Positions 27,192 to 37,077 of a DNA stretch of 64,000 bases are shown one piece after another (the first letter of the stretch is position 1; each line of letters opens with the position of its first letter). Position numbers and translations under genes: made by a program. The DNA is taken from NCBI RefSeq assembly GCF_028649395.1, contig NZ_JAQSUW010000016.1, positions 344,719-408,718 on the forward strand. The letters run 5' to 3'. This DNA is from Pseudomonas sp. Gutcm_11s. Lineage in GTDB: Bacteria; Pseudomonadota; Gammaproteobacteria; Pseudomonadales; Pseudomonadaceae. The notes below the pieces were generated by a model. The model was not told the origin of the DNA, did not search any database, and worked only from the letters and a program-made list of their open reading frames with translations.

Positions 27192-27206
27192 GCAGAACCC
27201 GTGCCA
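27192..27206 (-). promoter_or_regulatory. Sigma54 promoter of crcZ
   Basis: On the minus strand TGGCAC, five bases, CTGC (TGGCACGGGTTCTGC) keeps the GG-N10-GC spacing; one base of the -12 box differs from consensus. It places the start about 12 bases downstream, at 27180-27181, exactly where the CrcZ-like sequence begins. CbrB, an NtrC-type activator encoded just upstream, is the expected activator. Confidence 0.82.
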
Positions 27207-27265
27207 GTTTTTGCGATCCCTTTGTTTTCAAGGGTTTAGCGTTTTAGTGTGTTGCCTGTGGGCAG

Positions 27266-27304
27266 AAAAAAGCCGGGTTCTCGTTACCGATGAACCCGGC
27301 TTTT
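27266..27304 (-). terminator. Terminator after cbrB
   Basis: AAAAGCCGGGTTC and GAACCCGGCTTTT form a 13-bp stem with an 11-base loop and end in six T residues on the minus strand. It separates the cbrAB transcript from crcZ. Confidence 0.9.
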
Positions 27305-27374
27305 GTTACGCGATGTTTGGCTTGGGGTAACAGTGGGGAACTCGCCTTTCGCGCGAGTGTCACCCCGGGTGCTC

Positions 27375-28790
<1,416 letters not shown>

Positions 28791-28844
28791 TGATTCTCTC
28801 TCGACGGTCTCCGAACCTGCCCTGGGGCGGTTCTAGGTCACTAC

Positions 28845-31799
28845 TCAGGTCGCTACGGACGTCGCTTCGACATAGCGCGGCAGAGTAACGCGGAATCGGG
28901 TCCCGCGTTGGCGTTCCGGATCGGCCGGGCTGTCGATGGTGATCTGACCATAATGCTCTTCCACGATCGAATAGACCAGTGCGAGCCCCAAACCGGTGCC
29001 CTTGCCTGGATCCTTGGTGGTGAAGAAGGGTTCGAACAGGCGGTCCATGATCGCCTGCGGAATACCGGTGCCTTCATCCTCGACCATCAGTTCGACGCTG
29101 TGTTCCGCAGTCTCGCTGCGCACGCGGATAGCGCCGCCGGGCGGCGAGGCGTCACGGGCGTTGGATAGCAGGTTGATCAGCACCTGGGCCAGGCGCTGTG
29201 GATCACCCTTGGCCAGGTGTTCCGGATCGCACAGGTTGAAGAACTGCACTTCGGTGCTGTTGCGGTTCAGAGACAGCAGGCCGATGGCGTCCTGTGCCAC
29301 GTCGGCCAGGCTTACCGGATACTCGGCGCGCTCCTGCTGGCCAGCGTGGGCGAAGTTCATCAGCGACTGGACGATGCGCGAGATGCGCTTGGTCTGGTCG
29401 AGGATCTGGTTGCTGATCTCGTCGACTTCTTCGTCACCTTCGCGCTCCTCGCGCAGGTTCTGCGCCAGGCAGGCGATGCCGGTGACCGGGTTGCCGATCT
29501 CGTGGGCCACCCCGGCGGCCAGGCGGCCGATGCTGGCCAGGCGTTCGGAGTGCACCAGTTGGTCTTCCAGCACGCGGGTCTCGGTCACGTCCTCCATCAG
29601 CAGCACCAGGCCGCTGTTACCTGGTGCCAGCGGTTCTTCGATGGCAGCCTTGTGCAGGTTGAGCCAGCGCACTTCGCCATCCAGTTGCAGGTGCTGCTTG
29701 TGCAGGTGTTCGCCGTCCTGGGCGATGAACTCCTGCAGCAGGCCATGCCAGGGTTCCTCGATGCTCTGCAGACGTGAGCCGACCACGCGCTGCGCGCTGA
29801 TGCCGGTGAGTTCCTCCATCGCGCGGTTCCACATCAGCACCTCCTGGTCCTTGGCCAGGGAGCACACGCCCATCGGCAGTTCCTGCAGGGTCTGGCGGTG
29901 GAAGCGGCGCAATGCGTCGAGCTCGGCGGCCAGGCCGGTGAGGCGCGACTGGTAGTCCTCCAGGCGGCTCTCGATGAAGTGGATGTCCTCGCTGACATAG
30001 GCCGCGCTGCCGGACTTGTAGGGCAGGAAGGTCTCGACGATGTCCTGGGACACGCTGGGACCCATCAGGCCCGAGAGGTTGGCCTCGAGACGGTCGCGCA
30101 GGCGACGCAGGGCGTAGGGGCGGCGCTCGTCGAACGGCAGGTGCAGATCGCGCAGGGCGCGCTCCACCTCCTTCTGTGCGGTGACCGCGCCGAGCGGCTT
30201 GGCCAGCTCGGCGGCGAATTCCTGCGGCGAGCCAGCCAGCAGCTCGCGGCGCTGCGGGCGGCGCACGTTGTCCACGGTGCAGGCCTCGGCGGCGCTCTTT
30301 TCCTCGTCGCTGGCCTCGGTGAACAGCGAGACCAGGGTGAATACCAGCACGTTGGCAGCCAGCGAGCCGACGGCGGCCAGGTGCCAACTGTTTTCGTCGA
30401 GCACATAGACGATGTCGAACCACGGCAGGTGCACGCCCTGCAGGTTGCTGACCAGTGGCACCAGCATGCTCAGCGCCCAGACCACGATGCCGGCGAGCAG
30501 GCCGGCGATGAAGCCGCGGTGGTTGGCCGTTGGCCAGTAAAGCACCGAGAGCACGCCGGGTAGGAACTGCAGGGTGGCAACGAAGGCGACGATGCCGAGG
30601 TTGGCCAGGTCCTGCTCGGCGCCGAGTAACAGGTAGAAGCCGTAGGCCGCGGCGATGATGGCGAGGATCAGGCCGCGACGCGTCCACTTCAGCCAGCGGT
30701 AGATGTTGCCTTCCGCTGGTGGCTGGTAGAGCGGCAGCACCAGGTGGTTCAGCGCCATGCCCGACAGCGCCAGGGTGCTGACGATGATCAGGCCGCTGGA
30801 GGCCGATAGGCCGCCGACGTAGGCGAGCAGCGCCAGTTCGCGATTGCCCATGGCCAGGCCCAGACCCAGGGTGAAGTATTCCGGGTTGGTGGTGGCGCCG
30901 ATCTTCAGGCTGGCCCAGAGGATCAGCGGCACCGACAGACTCATCAGCAGCAGGAGCAGCGGCAGGCCCCAGCTGGCGCTGACGATGGCGCGCGGGTTGA
31001 GGTTCTCGGTGAAGGTCATGTGGTACATGTGCGGCATGACGATGGCCGAGGCGAAGAACACCAGCAGCAGGGTGCGCCACGGGCCTTCCTGCAGCGGTGT
31101 GTGCAGTTCGTTGAGGGCGTGCTGGTTCTGCAGCAGCCACTGTTCCAGCTCGGCAGGGCCGCCGAACACCTGGTACAGGGCGTACAGGCCGATGCCGCCG
31201 AGGGCGATCAGCTTGACCACCGACTCGAAGGCGATGGCGAACACCAGGCCCTCGTGCTTCTCGCGGGTGGCGATATGGCGGGCGCCGAAGAGGATGGTGA
31301 ACAGGGTGATCAGCGCGCAGTAGCCGAGGGCGAAGCGATACTGCAGCGGCTCGCGGGTGAGGATGCCGATGGAGTCGGCCACCGCCTGGATCTGCAGGGC
31401 CAGCAGCGGCAGCACGCCGACCAGCATGAACAGCGTGGTGAGCACGCCCGCCCAGGTGCTGCGGAAGCGGAAGGCGAACAGGTCGGCCAGCGACGACAGC
31501 TGATAGGTGCGGGTGACGCGCAGGATCGGGTAGAGCAGCACCGGCGCCAGGAGGAAGGCGCCGGTTACCCCCAGGTAGCTGGCGAGGAAGCCGAAGCCGT
31601 ACTGGTAGGCCAGGCCCACCGTGCCATAGAAGGCCCAGGCGCTGGCATACACGCCCAGCGACAGGGTGTAGGTCAGCGGATGGCGGATTACCCAGCGCGG
31701 GATCAGACCCTTCTCGCTGACCCAGGCCACGCCGAACAGCAACAGGAGATAGGCGCAGCTGATCAGGATCAGCTGGCTGAGATCAAAGCTCGTCGGCAT
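28845..31799 (-). CDS. cbrA: Sensor histidine kinase CbrA with SLC5-type transporter domain
   Basis: A 984-residue kinase partnered with CbrB. The N-terminal ~500 residues form about 13 membrane helices of the sodium/solute symporter (SLC5) family. A linker of the STAC type follows, then a PAS domain (about 625-740), a HisKA domain with phosphoacceptor His in GRLAAGVAHEIGNPVTG (about 765-785), and an ATPase domain with NLLSNARDASPPGG (N box) and KGTGLGLALVYSI (G2 box). In other Pseudomonas the transporter part moves histidine. The start lies inside the cbrX frame (17-base overlap), which implies coupled translation. Confidence 0.97.
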   Translation of the reverse strand: MPTSFDLSQLILISCAYLLLLFGVAWVSEKGLIPRWVIRHPLTYTLSLGVYASAWAFYGTVGLAYQYGFGFLASYLGVTGAFLLAPVLLYPILRVTRTYQLSSLADLFAFRFRSTWAGVLTTLFMLVGVLPLLALQIQAVADSIGILTREPLQYRFALGYCALITLFTILFGARHIATREKHEGLVFAIAFESVVKLIALGGIGLYALYQVFGGPAELEQWLLQNQHALNELHTPLQEGPWRTLLLVFFASAIVMPHMYHMTFTENLNPRAIVSASWGLPLLLLLMSLSVPLILWASLKIGATTNPEYFTLGLGLAMGNRELALLAYVGGLSASSGLIIVSTLALSGMALNHLVLPLYQPPAEGNIYRWLKWTRRGLILAIIAAAYGFYLLLGAEQDLANLGIVAFVATLQFLPGVLSVLYWPTANHRGFIAGLLAGIVVWALSMLVPLVSNLQGVHLPWFDIVYVLDENSWHLAAVGSLAANVLVFTLVSLFTEASDEEKSAAEACTVDNVRRPQRRELLAGSPQEFAAELAKPLGAVTAQKEVERALRDLHLPFDERRPYALRRLRDRLEANLSGLMGPSVSQDIVETFLPYKSGSAAYVSEDIHFIESRLEDYQSRLTGLAAELDALRRFHRQTLQELPMGVCSLAKDQEVLMWNRAMEELTGISAQRVVGSRLQSIEEPWHGLLQEFIAQDGEHLHKQHLQLDGEVRWLNLHKAAIEEPLAPGNSGLVLLMEDVTETRVLEDQLVHSERLASIGRLAAGVAHEIGNPVTGIACLAQNLREEREGDEEVDEISNQILDQTKRISRIVQSLMNFAHAGQQERAEYPVSLADVAQDAIGLLSLNRNSTEVQFFNLCDPEHLAKGDPQRLAQVLINLLSNARDASPPGGAIRVRSETAEHSVELMVEDEGTGIPQAIMDRLFEPFFTTKDPGKGTGLGLALVYSIVEEHYGQITIDSPADPERQRGTRFRVTLPRYVEATSVAT

Positions 31800-31959
31800 C
31801 GCGCTGGCTCTGCAATATCAGGGTGACGACGATGAGGATCAGCCACAGCAGGTAGGGCCTGTACCAGGCGCCATCGGGGTCGATCCACCAGTCCATGATG
31901 GCGGGGGAGAACAGGTAGATGCCCACCACCAGGATCAGTACCAGTCGGTAGATGTACAT
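31783..31959 (-). CDS. cbrX: Small membrane protein CbrX
   Basis: A 58-residue protein from the ATG at 31959 (MYIYRLVLILVVGIYLFSPA). It has two hydrophobic segments (about 5-20 and 38-52) separated by MDWWIDPDGAWYRPY, and ends QSQRDADEL. The frame overlaps the cbrA start by 17 bases. The gene corresponds to cbrX described upstream of cbrA in Pseudomonas, where it is co-transcribed and its translation affects cbrA expression. It may be a functional peptide or mainly a translational lead-in. Confidence 0.85.
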   Translation of the reverse strand: MYIYRLVLILVVGIYLFSPAIMDWWIDPDGAWYRPYLLWLILIVVTLILQSQRDADEL

Positions 31960-32067
31960 AAGTCGGGTCCGTACGGGATGGCCGGATGGTACGGGAGCGC
32001 ACGATGGCGGGGAAGCCGCTGGCTCCATCGGTGAGTGCGGCTGGCCGTTTTCGCGGTCGCGGCGCCC

Positions 32068-32955
32068 TCAGCGCAACTGCGCTTCGGCCAGGGTGCGGCT
32101 GCGCGGGATGCTGCTGGCGTCCCAGTGGGCGATGCCCCAGGCCAGTACCTCGCGTGGGTTGGCGTTGCCCAGCTCGGCCGGCGGGCGCTGGCCGAGGGCG
32201 CGCAGGGCGCGAACCAGCAGCGGCGGCGCCTGGTCGGTCGGCAGCGGCGGCGAGCGGTAGCTCTTGCCCAGCTTGTGGCCGTCCGGCTGGATGATCAGCG
32301 GCACGTGCAGGTAGCGCGGCTGCGGCAGGCCGAGCAGCTCCTGCAGGTAGAGCTGGCGAGGCGTGGAGTCGAGCAGGTCGGCGCCGCGCACCACGTCGGT
32401 GACACCCTGCCAGGCGTCGTCCAGCACCACGGCCAGTTGGTAGGCGAACAGGCCGTCGCGACGGCGGATGACGAAGTCGCCGACCTCGCGGCCCAGGTGC
32501 TGGCGGAATTCGCCCTGCACTCGGTCGGTGAAACGGTATTCCAGCTCCGGCACGCGCAGGCGAATAGCTGCGTCATGGTCGGGATGGCCGGCGTTGCGGC
32601 AGGTGCCCGGATAGAGGCCGCCCGAACCCTCCAGCTGCTTGCGCGAGCAGGTGCAGGCGTAGGCTAGGCCCTGCTCGAACAGGCGCCGGATCAGCGCGGT
32701 GTATTCGTGGTGGCGCGCGCTCTGCCGCACCAGCTCGCCGTCCCACTCGAAACCGTAGGTCTCCAGGCTGTGCAGGATGGCGTCTTGGGCGCCAGGCATT
32801 TCTCGTGGCGGGTCGAGGTCTTCCATGCGCAGCAGCCACTGGCCGCCGACACTGCGAGCATCCAGATAGGAGGCGAGGGCGGCCACCAGCGAGCCGAAGT
32901 GCAGGTAGCCACTGGGGGTGGGGGCGAAGCGCCCGATGTAGGGGGAGTCGTTCAT
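32068..32955 (-). CDS. gluQ: Glutamyl-Q tRNA(Asp) synthetase
   Basis: A 295-residue truncated glutamyl-tRNA synthetase paralogue that attaches glutamate to queuosine in the anticodon of tRNA-Asp. The nucleotide site FAPTPSGYLHFGSL, the zinc cluster CTCSRKQLEG...YPGTCR and the KMSKS-like KLGKSYRSP are present. The anticodon-binding domain of true GltX is absent, as expected. In gammaproteobacteria it typically lies beside dksA, as here (92 bases apart). Confidence 0.95.
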   Translation of the reverse strand: MNDSPYIGRFAPTPSGYLHFGSLVAALASYLDARSVGGQWLLRMEDLDPPREMPGAQDAILHSLETYGFEWDGELVRQSARHHEYTALIRRLFEQGLAYACTCSRKQLEGSGGLYPGTCRNAGHPDHDAAIRLRVPELEYRFTDRVQGEFRQHLGREVGDFVIRRRDGLFAYQLAVVLDDAWQGVTDVVRGADLLDSTPRQLYLQELLGLPQPRYLHVPLIIQPDGHKLGKSYRSPPLPTDQAPPLLVRALRALGQRPPAELGNANPREVLAWGIAHWDASSIPRSRTLAEAQLR

Positions 32956-33018
32956 TGCAGCGAGGCTATCGGCTGGGCGCGTGCGGCGCCAGTCCGCTTA
33001 TCGGTCGCCGAAAATGAA

Positions 33019-33040
33019 ACGGGGCGCCTTGGCGCCCCGT
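33019..33040 (-). terminator. Terminator after dksA
   Basis: ACGGGGCGCC and GGCGCCCCGT form a 10-bp stem with a 2-base loop and are followed on the minus strand by TTTCATTTT. It lies 7 bases after the dksA stop codon. Confidence 0.8.
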
Positions 33041-33047
33041 CTGCAAC

Positions 33048-33491
33048 TCAGGAACCGAGCTGCTTCTCTTTGATTTCCGCGAGGGTCTTGCAGTCGATGC
33101 ACAGGGTCGCGGTGGGGCGGGCTTCCAGACGGCGGATGCCGATTTCCACGCCACACGAGTCGCACCAGCCGTAATCGTTGTCTTCGATCAGTTGCAGGGT
33201 CTCGTCGATCTTCTTGATCAGCTTGCGCTCGCGATCACGGGCGCGCAGTTCCAGGCTGAACTCTTCTTCCTGGCTGGCACGGTCGGCCGGATCCGGGAAG
33301 TTGGCGGCTTCGTCCTGCATGTGGTGCACGGTGCGATCCACTTCCTGCATCAGCTCCAGCTTCCACTTGTTGAGGATGCTGGTGAAGTGAGCACGCATCG
33401 GATCGCTCATGTACTCCTCGCCCTTTTTCTCTTTATAGGGTTCGAAGCCACGAATCAGCTGGTTGCCGTTCTGTTTTGCTTTGGTGGGCAT
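33048..33491 (-). CDS. dksA: RNA polymerase-binding transcription factor DksA
   Basis: Binds the RNA polymerase secondary channel and acts with ppGpp in the stringent response. The ATG at 33491 gives 147 residues, the Pseudomonas length. It shows the N-terminal region, the coiled coil with the DPADRASQEEE tip (acidic residues essential for activity), and a four-cysteine zinc finger CDSCGVEIG...TLCIDC. The zinc-binding type is present, not the cysteine-poor DksA2 type. Confidence 0.98.
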   Translation of the reverse strand: MPTKAKQNGNQLIRGFEPYKEKKGEEYMSDPMRAHFTSILNKWKLELMQEVDRTVHHMQDEAANFPDPADRASQEEEFSLELRARDRERKLIKKIDETLQLIEDNDYGWCDSCGVEIGIRRLEARPTATLCIDCKTLAEIKEKQLGS

Positions 33492-33688
33492 GGATGACCG
33501 CCTCTCACTTTCTCTGATCCATTGCGCAGGATCTGTTCCTTTGCCGGGCAAGTGCACCGGGCCTGCGGCTGCAAGCGGGCGAACTTACCAGATCGATTCC
33601 GGCGATGCTACTCCCGGTTGTCTCGCTTGTTACGGGGTTACAGGTCAGTTGGTTAGAATCCCCTCTTTTCCTGAATAAAGGAAGGCCA

Positions 33689-34870
33689 ATGGCCCAGCCC
33701 TTCAGTGCGCGCAGTCGCGCCATCGAACCTTTCCATGTCATGGCCCTGCTGGCCCGTGCCAACGAGCTGCAGGCCGCCGGCCATGACGTGATCCATCTGG
33801 AGATCGGCGAGCCGGACTTCACCACCGCCGAGCCCATCGTGCGCGCGGGCCAGGCCGCGCTGGCCGCCGGGCACACCCGCTATACGGCGGCGCGCGGCAT
33901 TCCGCAGCTGCGTCAGGCCATCTCCGGTTTCTACGCCAGTCGCTATGGTGTGGATATCGACCCCGAGCGCATCCTGATTACTCCCGGTGGTTCTGGGGCG
34001 CTGTTGCTGGCCTCCAGCCTGCTGGTCGATCCGGGCAAGCACTGGCTGCTGGCCGACCCCGGCTACCCCTGCAATCGCCACTTCCTGCGCCTGGTCGAGG
34101 GTGCCGCGCAGCTGGTACCGGTCGGCCCGGAGAGCCGCTACCAACTGACGCCACAGCTGGTGGAACGGCACTGGGATGGCGACAGCGTCGGCGCCCTGGT
34201 CGCCTCGCCGGCCAACCCCACCGGTACGCTGCTGCATCTGGAGGAGCTGGCGGCGCTGTCGAGCACGCTCAAGCAGCGCGGCGGCCACCTGGTGGTGGAT
34301 GAGATCTACCACGGCCTGACCTACGGCTGCGATGCGCCCAGCGTGTTGCAGGTAGACGACGATGCCTTCGTCCTCAACAGTTTCTCCAAATATTTCGGCA
34401 TGACCGGGTGGCGCCTCGGCTGGCTGGTTGCGCCGCAGCACGCGGTGCCGGAGCTGGAGAAGCTGGCGCAGAACCTCTACATCAGCGCGCCTTCGATGGC
34501 CCAGCATGCCGCCCTGGCCTGTTTCGAGCCGGCCACGCTGGCGATCTTCGAGGAGCGCCGCCACGAGTTCCAGCGCCGCCGCGACTATCTGTTGCCGGCC
34601 CTGCGCGAGCTGGGCTTCCGCATCGCCGTGGAGCCGGAAGGCGCCTTCTATTTATATGCAGACATCTCCGCCTTCGGTGGCGACGCCTTCGCCTTCTGCC
34701 GGCACTTCATCGAGACCGAGCACGTGGCCTTCACCCCGGGCCTGGATTTCGGTCGCCACCTGGCGGGCCACCATGTGCGCTTCGCCTACACGCAGAACGT
34801 CGAGCGCCTGCAACAGGCGGTCGAGCGCATCGCCCGTGGCCTGAAGACCTGGAATCCCGATGCGCTTTGA
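33689..34870 (+). CDS. PLP-dependent class I/II aminotransferase
   Basis: A 393-residue fold-type I aminotransferase; the ATG at 33689 follows an AAGGAAGG ribosome site. The cofactor region includes ASPANPTGTLL, VVDEIYHGLTY (Asp/Tyr contacts) and the Schiff-base lysine in NSFSKYFGMTGWRLGW; the substrate-carboxylate arginine is in HHVRFAYT. It resembles AspC/AlaC-type enzymes, but the amino-acid substrate cannot be assigned. It overlaps sfsA by 11 bases and is divergent from dksA. Confidence 0.93.
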   Translation: MAQPFSARSRAIEPFHVMALLARANELQAAGHDVIHLEIGEPDFTTAEPIVRAGQAALAAGHTRYTAARGIPQLRQAISGFYASRYGVDIDPERILITPGGSGALLLASSLLVDPGKHWLLADPGYPCNRHFLRLVEGAAQLVPVGPESRYQLTPQLVERHWDGDSVGALVASPANPTGTLLHLEELAALSSTLKQRGGHLVVDEIYHGLTYGCDAPSVLQVDDDAFVLNSFSKYFGMTGWRLGWLVAPQHAVPELEKLAQNLYISAPSMAQHAALACFEPATLAIFEERRHEFQRRRDYLLPALRELGFRIAVEPEGAFYLYADISAFGGDAFAFCRHFIETEHVAFTPGLDFGRHLAGHHVRFAYTQNVERLQQAVERIARGLKTWNPDAL

Positions 34871-35567
34871 TCCGCCGCTGGAAGAGGGGCGCCTGCTGCG
34901 CCGCTACAAGCGCTTCCTCGCCGACATCGAGACGGCCGGTGGCGAGGCGCTGACCATCCACTGCCCGAACACCGGCTCGATGCTCAATTGCCTGAGCGAG
35001 GGCGGGCAGGTCTGGTTCAGCCGTTCCAACGACCCCAAGCGCAAGCTGCCGGGCACCTGGGAACTGGGCGAGACGCCGCACGGGCGCCTGGCTTGCCTGA
35101 ACACCGGGCGGGCCAATGGGCTGGTGGAGGAGGCGCTACGTGCCGGCATCATCACCGAGCTGGCCGGCTTCACCGGTCTCAAGCGCGAGGTGGCTTACGG
35201 CAGCGAAGGCAGCCGTGCGGACTTCCGCCTGGACTACCTGAGCGGCTCGCTGTTCCTCGAGGTCAAGAGCGTCACCCTGGGCTTCGCCGATTCCACGGTG
35301 GCCGCCTTTCCCGATGCGGTGACCGAGCGTGGCGCCAAGCACCTGCGCGAGCTGGCTGCGCTGGCGCGCCAGGGCGTGCGCGCGGTGCTGCTGTACTGCG
35401 TGAACCTGGCCGGCATCGAGGCGGTGCGCGCCGCCGAGGAAATCGACCCGGCCTATGCGGCGGGCCTGCGTGAGGCGCGTGCGGCGGGGATGGAGGTATT
35501 GGCCTACGGCGTCGATATCAACCCGCAGGAAGTGCGCCTGGTGCGGCGACTCGAGGTATTGACCTAG
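34860..35567 (+). CDS. sfsA: Sugar fermentation stimulation protein SfsA
   Basis: A 235-residue family protein with conserved CPNTGSMLNCL, GRANGLVEEAL and FLEVKSVTL segments. It has an OB-like N-terminal and a nuclease-like C-terminal fold and is described as a DNA-binding or nuclease-fold protein of uncertain role. The start lies inside the end of the aminotransferase gene, so the two are translationally coupled. Its stop overlaps the stop of the convergent Rieske gene within CTAG at 35564-35567. Confidence 0.94.
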   Translation: MRFDPPLEEGRLLRRYKRFLADIETAGGEALTIHCPNTGSMLNCLSEGGQVWFSRSNDPKRKLPGTWELGETPHGRLACLNTGRANGLVEEALRAGIITELAGFTGLKREVAYGSEGSRADFRLDYLSGSLFLEVKSVTLGFADSTVAAFPDAVTERGAKHLRELAALARQGVRAVLLYCVNLAGIEAVRAAEEIDPAYAAGLREARAAGMEVLAYGVDINPQEVRLVRRLEVLT

Positions 35568-35881
35568 GTTTCGACCCACAGACCCTGGCTGTCTTCCCGG
35601 CAGTTCAGCGCCTGCAGCGATTGGCCGGCGCAGGGGCCGGTCACGCATTCGCCATCCTCGATGAGGAACAGTGCGCCGTGATGGGCGCACTGGATCAGGC
35701 TGCCGCTGGCGTCGAGGAAGTCGTCCGCGCGCCACTCCAGGGTCAGGCCGCGGTGCGGGCAACTGTTCAGGTAGACGTAGGCGCGGCCGTCGCGGCGTAC
35801 CGCCAGCACTTTGCGCCCCGCAACGACAAAGCCCCGGCTCTGGCCTTCGGCCAGCTCATGCGGGGCGCACAGATGAATCAT
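35564..35881 (-). CDS. Stand-alone Rieske [2Fe-2S] protein
   Basis: A 105-residue protein containing only a Rieske domain. The cluster ligands are visible as SCPHRG (Cys-X-His) and QCAHHGALF (Cys-X2-His), separated by 17 residues. There is no signal peptide, membrane helix or catalytic domain, so it resembles a soluble ferredoxin of dioxygenase or nitrite-reductase small-subunit type. The redox partner is unknown. The ATG at 35881 was chosen because the upstream extension is basic and not family-like. It converges on sfsA. Confidence 0.9.
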   Translation of the reverse strand: MIHLCAPHELAEGQSRGFVVAGRKVLAVRRDGRAYVYLNSCPHRGLTLEWRADDFLDASGSLIQCAHHGALFLIEDGECVTGPCAGQSLQALNCREDSQGLWVET

Positions 35882-35937
35882 GGGTATCTCCACGCCAGAG
35901 CCGGGATTATCCCGCAGGCGTGGCCGGCCTGTCGCGC

Positions 35938-36369
35938 TCAGACGTCGGGGCGGGCGGTGGTGGCTGGCAGGGATATAGAGGGTTCGGCAGTACGGTCGGG
36001 ACGCGACCAGATCCACAGGTTGCCGATGGCCATGCCGGCGATCACCGCATACAGCCAGTAACCATGGGGCAGGGTGATCAGCATGATTGCCAGGGCCATC
36101 AGCATCGAGGCGCTGGCGGCGAGCTTGGCGCGGCGGGCGATGGCCTGGCCGTTACGCCAGTTGGCCAGGATCGGGCCGAACAGACGGTGATTCTCCAGCC
36201 ACTGGCTGAGCCGTGGCGAGCTGCGTGAGGCGGCCCAGGCGGCAAGCAGCACGAACTCGGTGGTCGGCAGGCCAGGCAGCACAAGCCCCACCAGGCCTAC
36301 ACCGAGGGAGGTGTAGGCCAGCAGGGCATAGAGCAGGCGCACCAGGCGCGAGCGTGGGGCGTGGTTCAA
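35938..36369 (-). CDS. YbaN-family (DUF454) inner-membrane protein
   Basis: A 143-residue membrane protein with the YbaN signature GLVGLVLPGLPTTEFVLLAAWAASRSSPRLSQWL in abbreviated form: first helix about 8-35, the PTTEF motif, then two more helices (about 85-120). The frame opens with TTG at 36369, overlapping the heme oxygenase stop as TTGA. A GTG at codon 10 is an alternative that fits E. coli YbaN length better. Function unknown; its coupling to hemO makes a heme or iron-linked role worth testing. Confidence 0.85.
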   Translation of the reverse strand: MNHAPRSRLVRLLYALLAYTSLGVGLVGLVLPGLPTTEFVLLAAWAASRSSPRLSQWLENHRLFGPILANWRNGQAIARRAKLAASASMLMALAIMLITLPHGYWLYAVIAGMAIGNLWIWSRPDRTAEPSISLPATTARPDV

Positions 36370-36947
36370 GCGGCCTTGGCCTGGGCGTAGCTGTGTTGCA
36401 GCAGGTCGGCGAAGCGCTCGAAGGCGGCCAGGGCGCCGGCTTCTGCGGCGCGGTCTTCTTCTTCGCTCAGTTCCAGGGCGTCGAGGGTGTGGGTGAACAG
36501 CTTCCAGCCCGCGGCGCGGCCGCCTTCCGGTTCGCCCAGGTGACGGGCGCCGAAGGTCTCGGTCAGGCCCAGTGCCGCGACGCGCTTGATCAGGAAAGCG
36601 GCGCCCAGCTTGGAGCCTTCGGAGACGAACAGCCAGCCCAGGGCTTCGGCGCGCGACAGGCCGGCAGGAGCGCCCTCTACTGCAGCCGGCACGGCGGCGC
36701 CGAGGTCGCCGAGATCGGCTTCGGCCTGGCGGGCGCGGCAGCGGGCGGCGAGGTCAGGGAAGATGGCGATCAGCTCATCGTTCTGATACAGCGCCTGCAG
36801 TTCGGACTGGAACAGGTACTGGGCCTGGACGAACGGGCTGAAGTTCTCGCGGCTGGAGAACGGGTCTTGTGCCTTGACGGTGCTGTCGAGACGCGCATGA
36901 GGGGCGTGGGTGGCCTGATTTAGACGCTGGGAACGCAGGGTGCTCAT
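36366..36947 (-). CDS. hemO: Biliverdin-producing heme oxygenase (HemO/PigA type)
   Basis: A 193-residue cytoplasmic enzyme that opens the heme ring and frees iron. Proximal ligand His17 lies in APHARLDS and the distal helix is ALGWLFVSEGSKLGAAF. It aligns closely with P. aeruginosa PigA/HemO. Asn10 and Lys25 occupy the positions (Asn19, Lys34 there) that give unusual beta/delta rather than alpha biliverdin, so the same regiochemistry is expected. It follows hxuA on the same strand and would receive heme from PhuS. Confidence 0.95.
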   Translation of the reverse strand: MSTLRSQRLNQATHAPHARLDSTVKAQDPFSSRENFSPFVQAQYLFQSELQALYQNDELIAIFPDLAARCRARQAEADLGDLGAAVPAAVEGAPAGLSRAEALGWLFVSEGSKLGAAFLIKRVAALGLTETFGARHLGEPEGGRAAGWKLFTHTLDALELSEEEDRAAEAGALAAFERFADLLQHSYAQAKAA

Positions 36948-37017
36948 CGGAACCGGGTCCTTGCAATATGGGTGTCAGAAGACGTGACGAACGAGGTGGG
37001 CAAAGCGCGTAAACGAC

Positions 37018-37067
37018 AACGCCCCGCCCCGTTCGCTGCGCTAGGGCAGCGGCCGGGGCGGGGCGTT
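37018..37067 (-). terminator. Strong hairpin between hxuA and hemO
   Basis: A perfect 14-bp stem, AACGCCCCGCCCCG (37018-37031) and CGGGGCGGGGCGTT (37054-37067), with a 22-base loop lies 11 bases after the hxuA stop. The trailing T run is short (GTCGTTT), so it may only attenuate readthrough into hemO. Confidence 0.7.
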
Positions 37068-37077
37068 CAGGCGTGGA

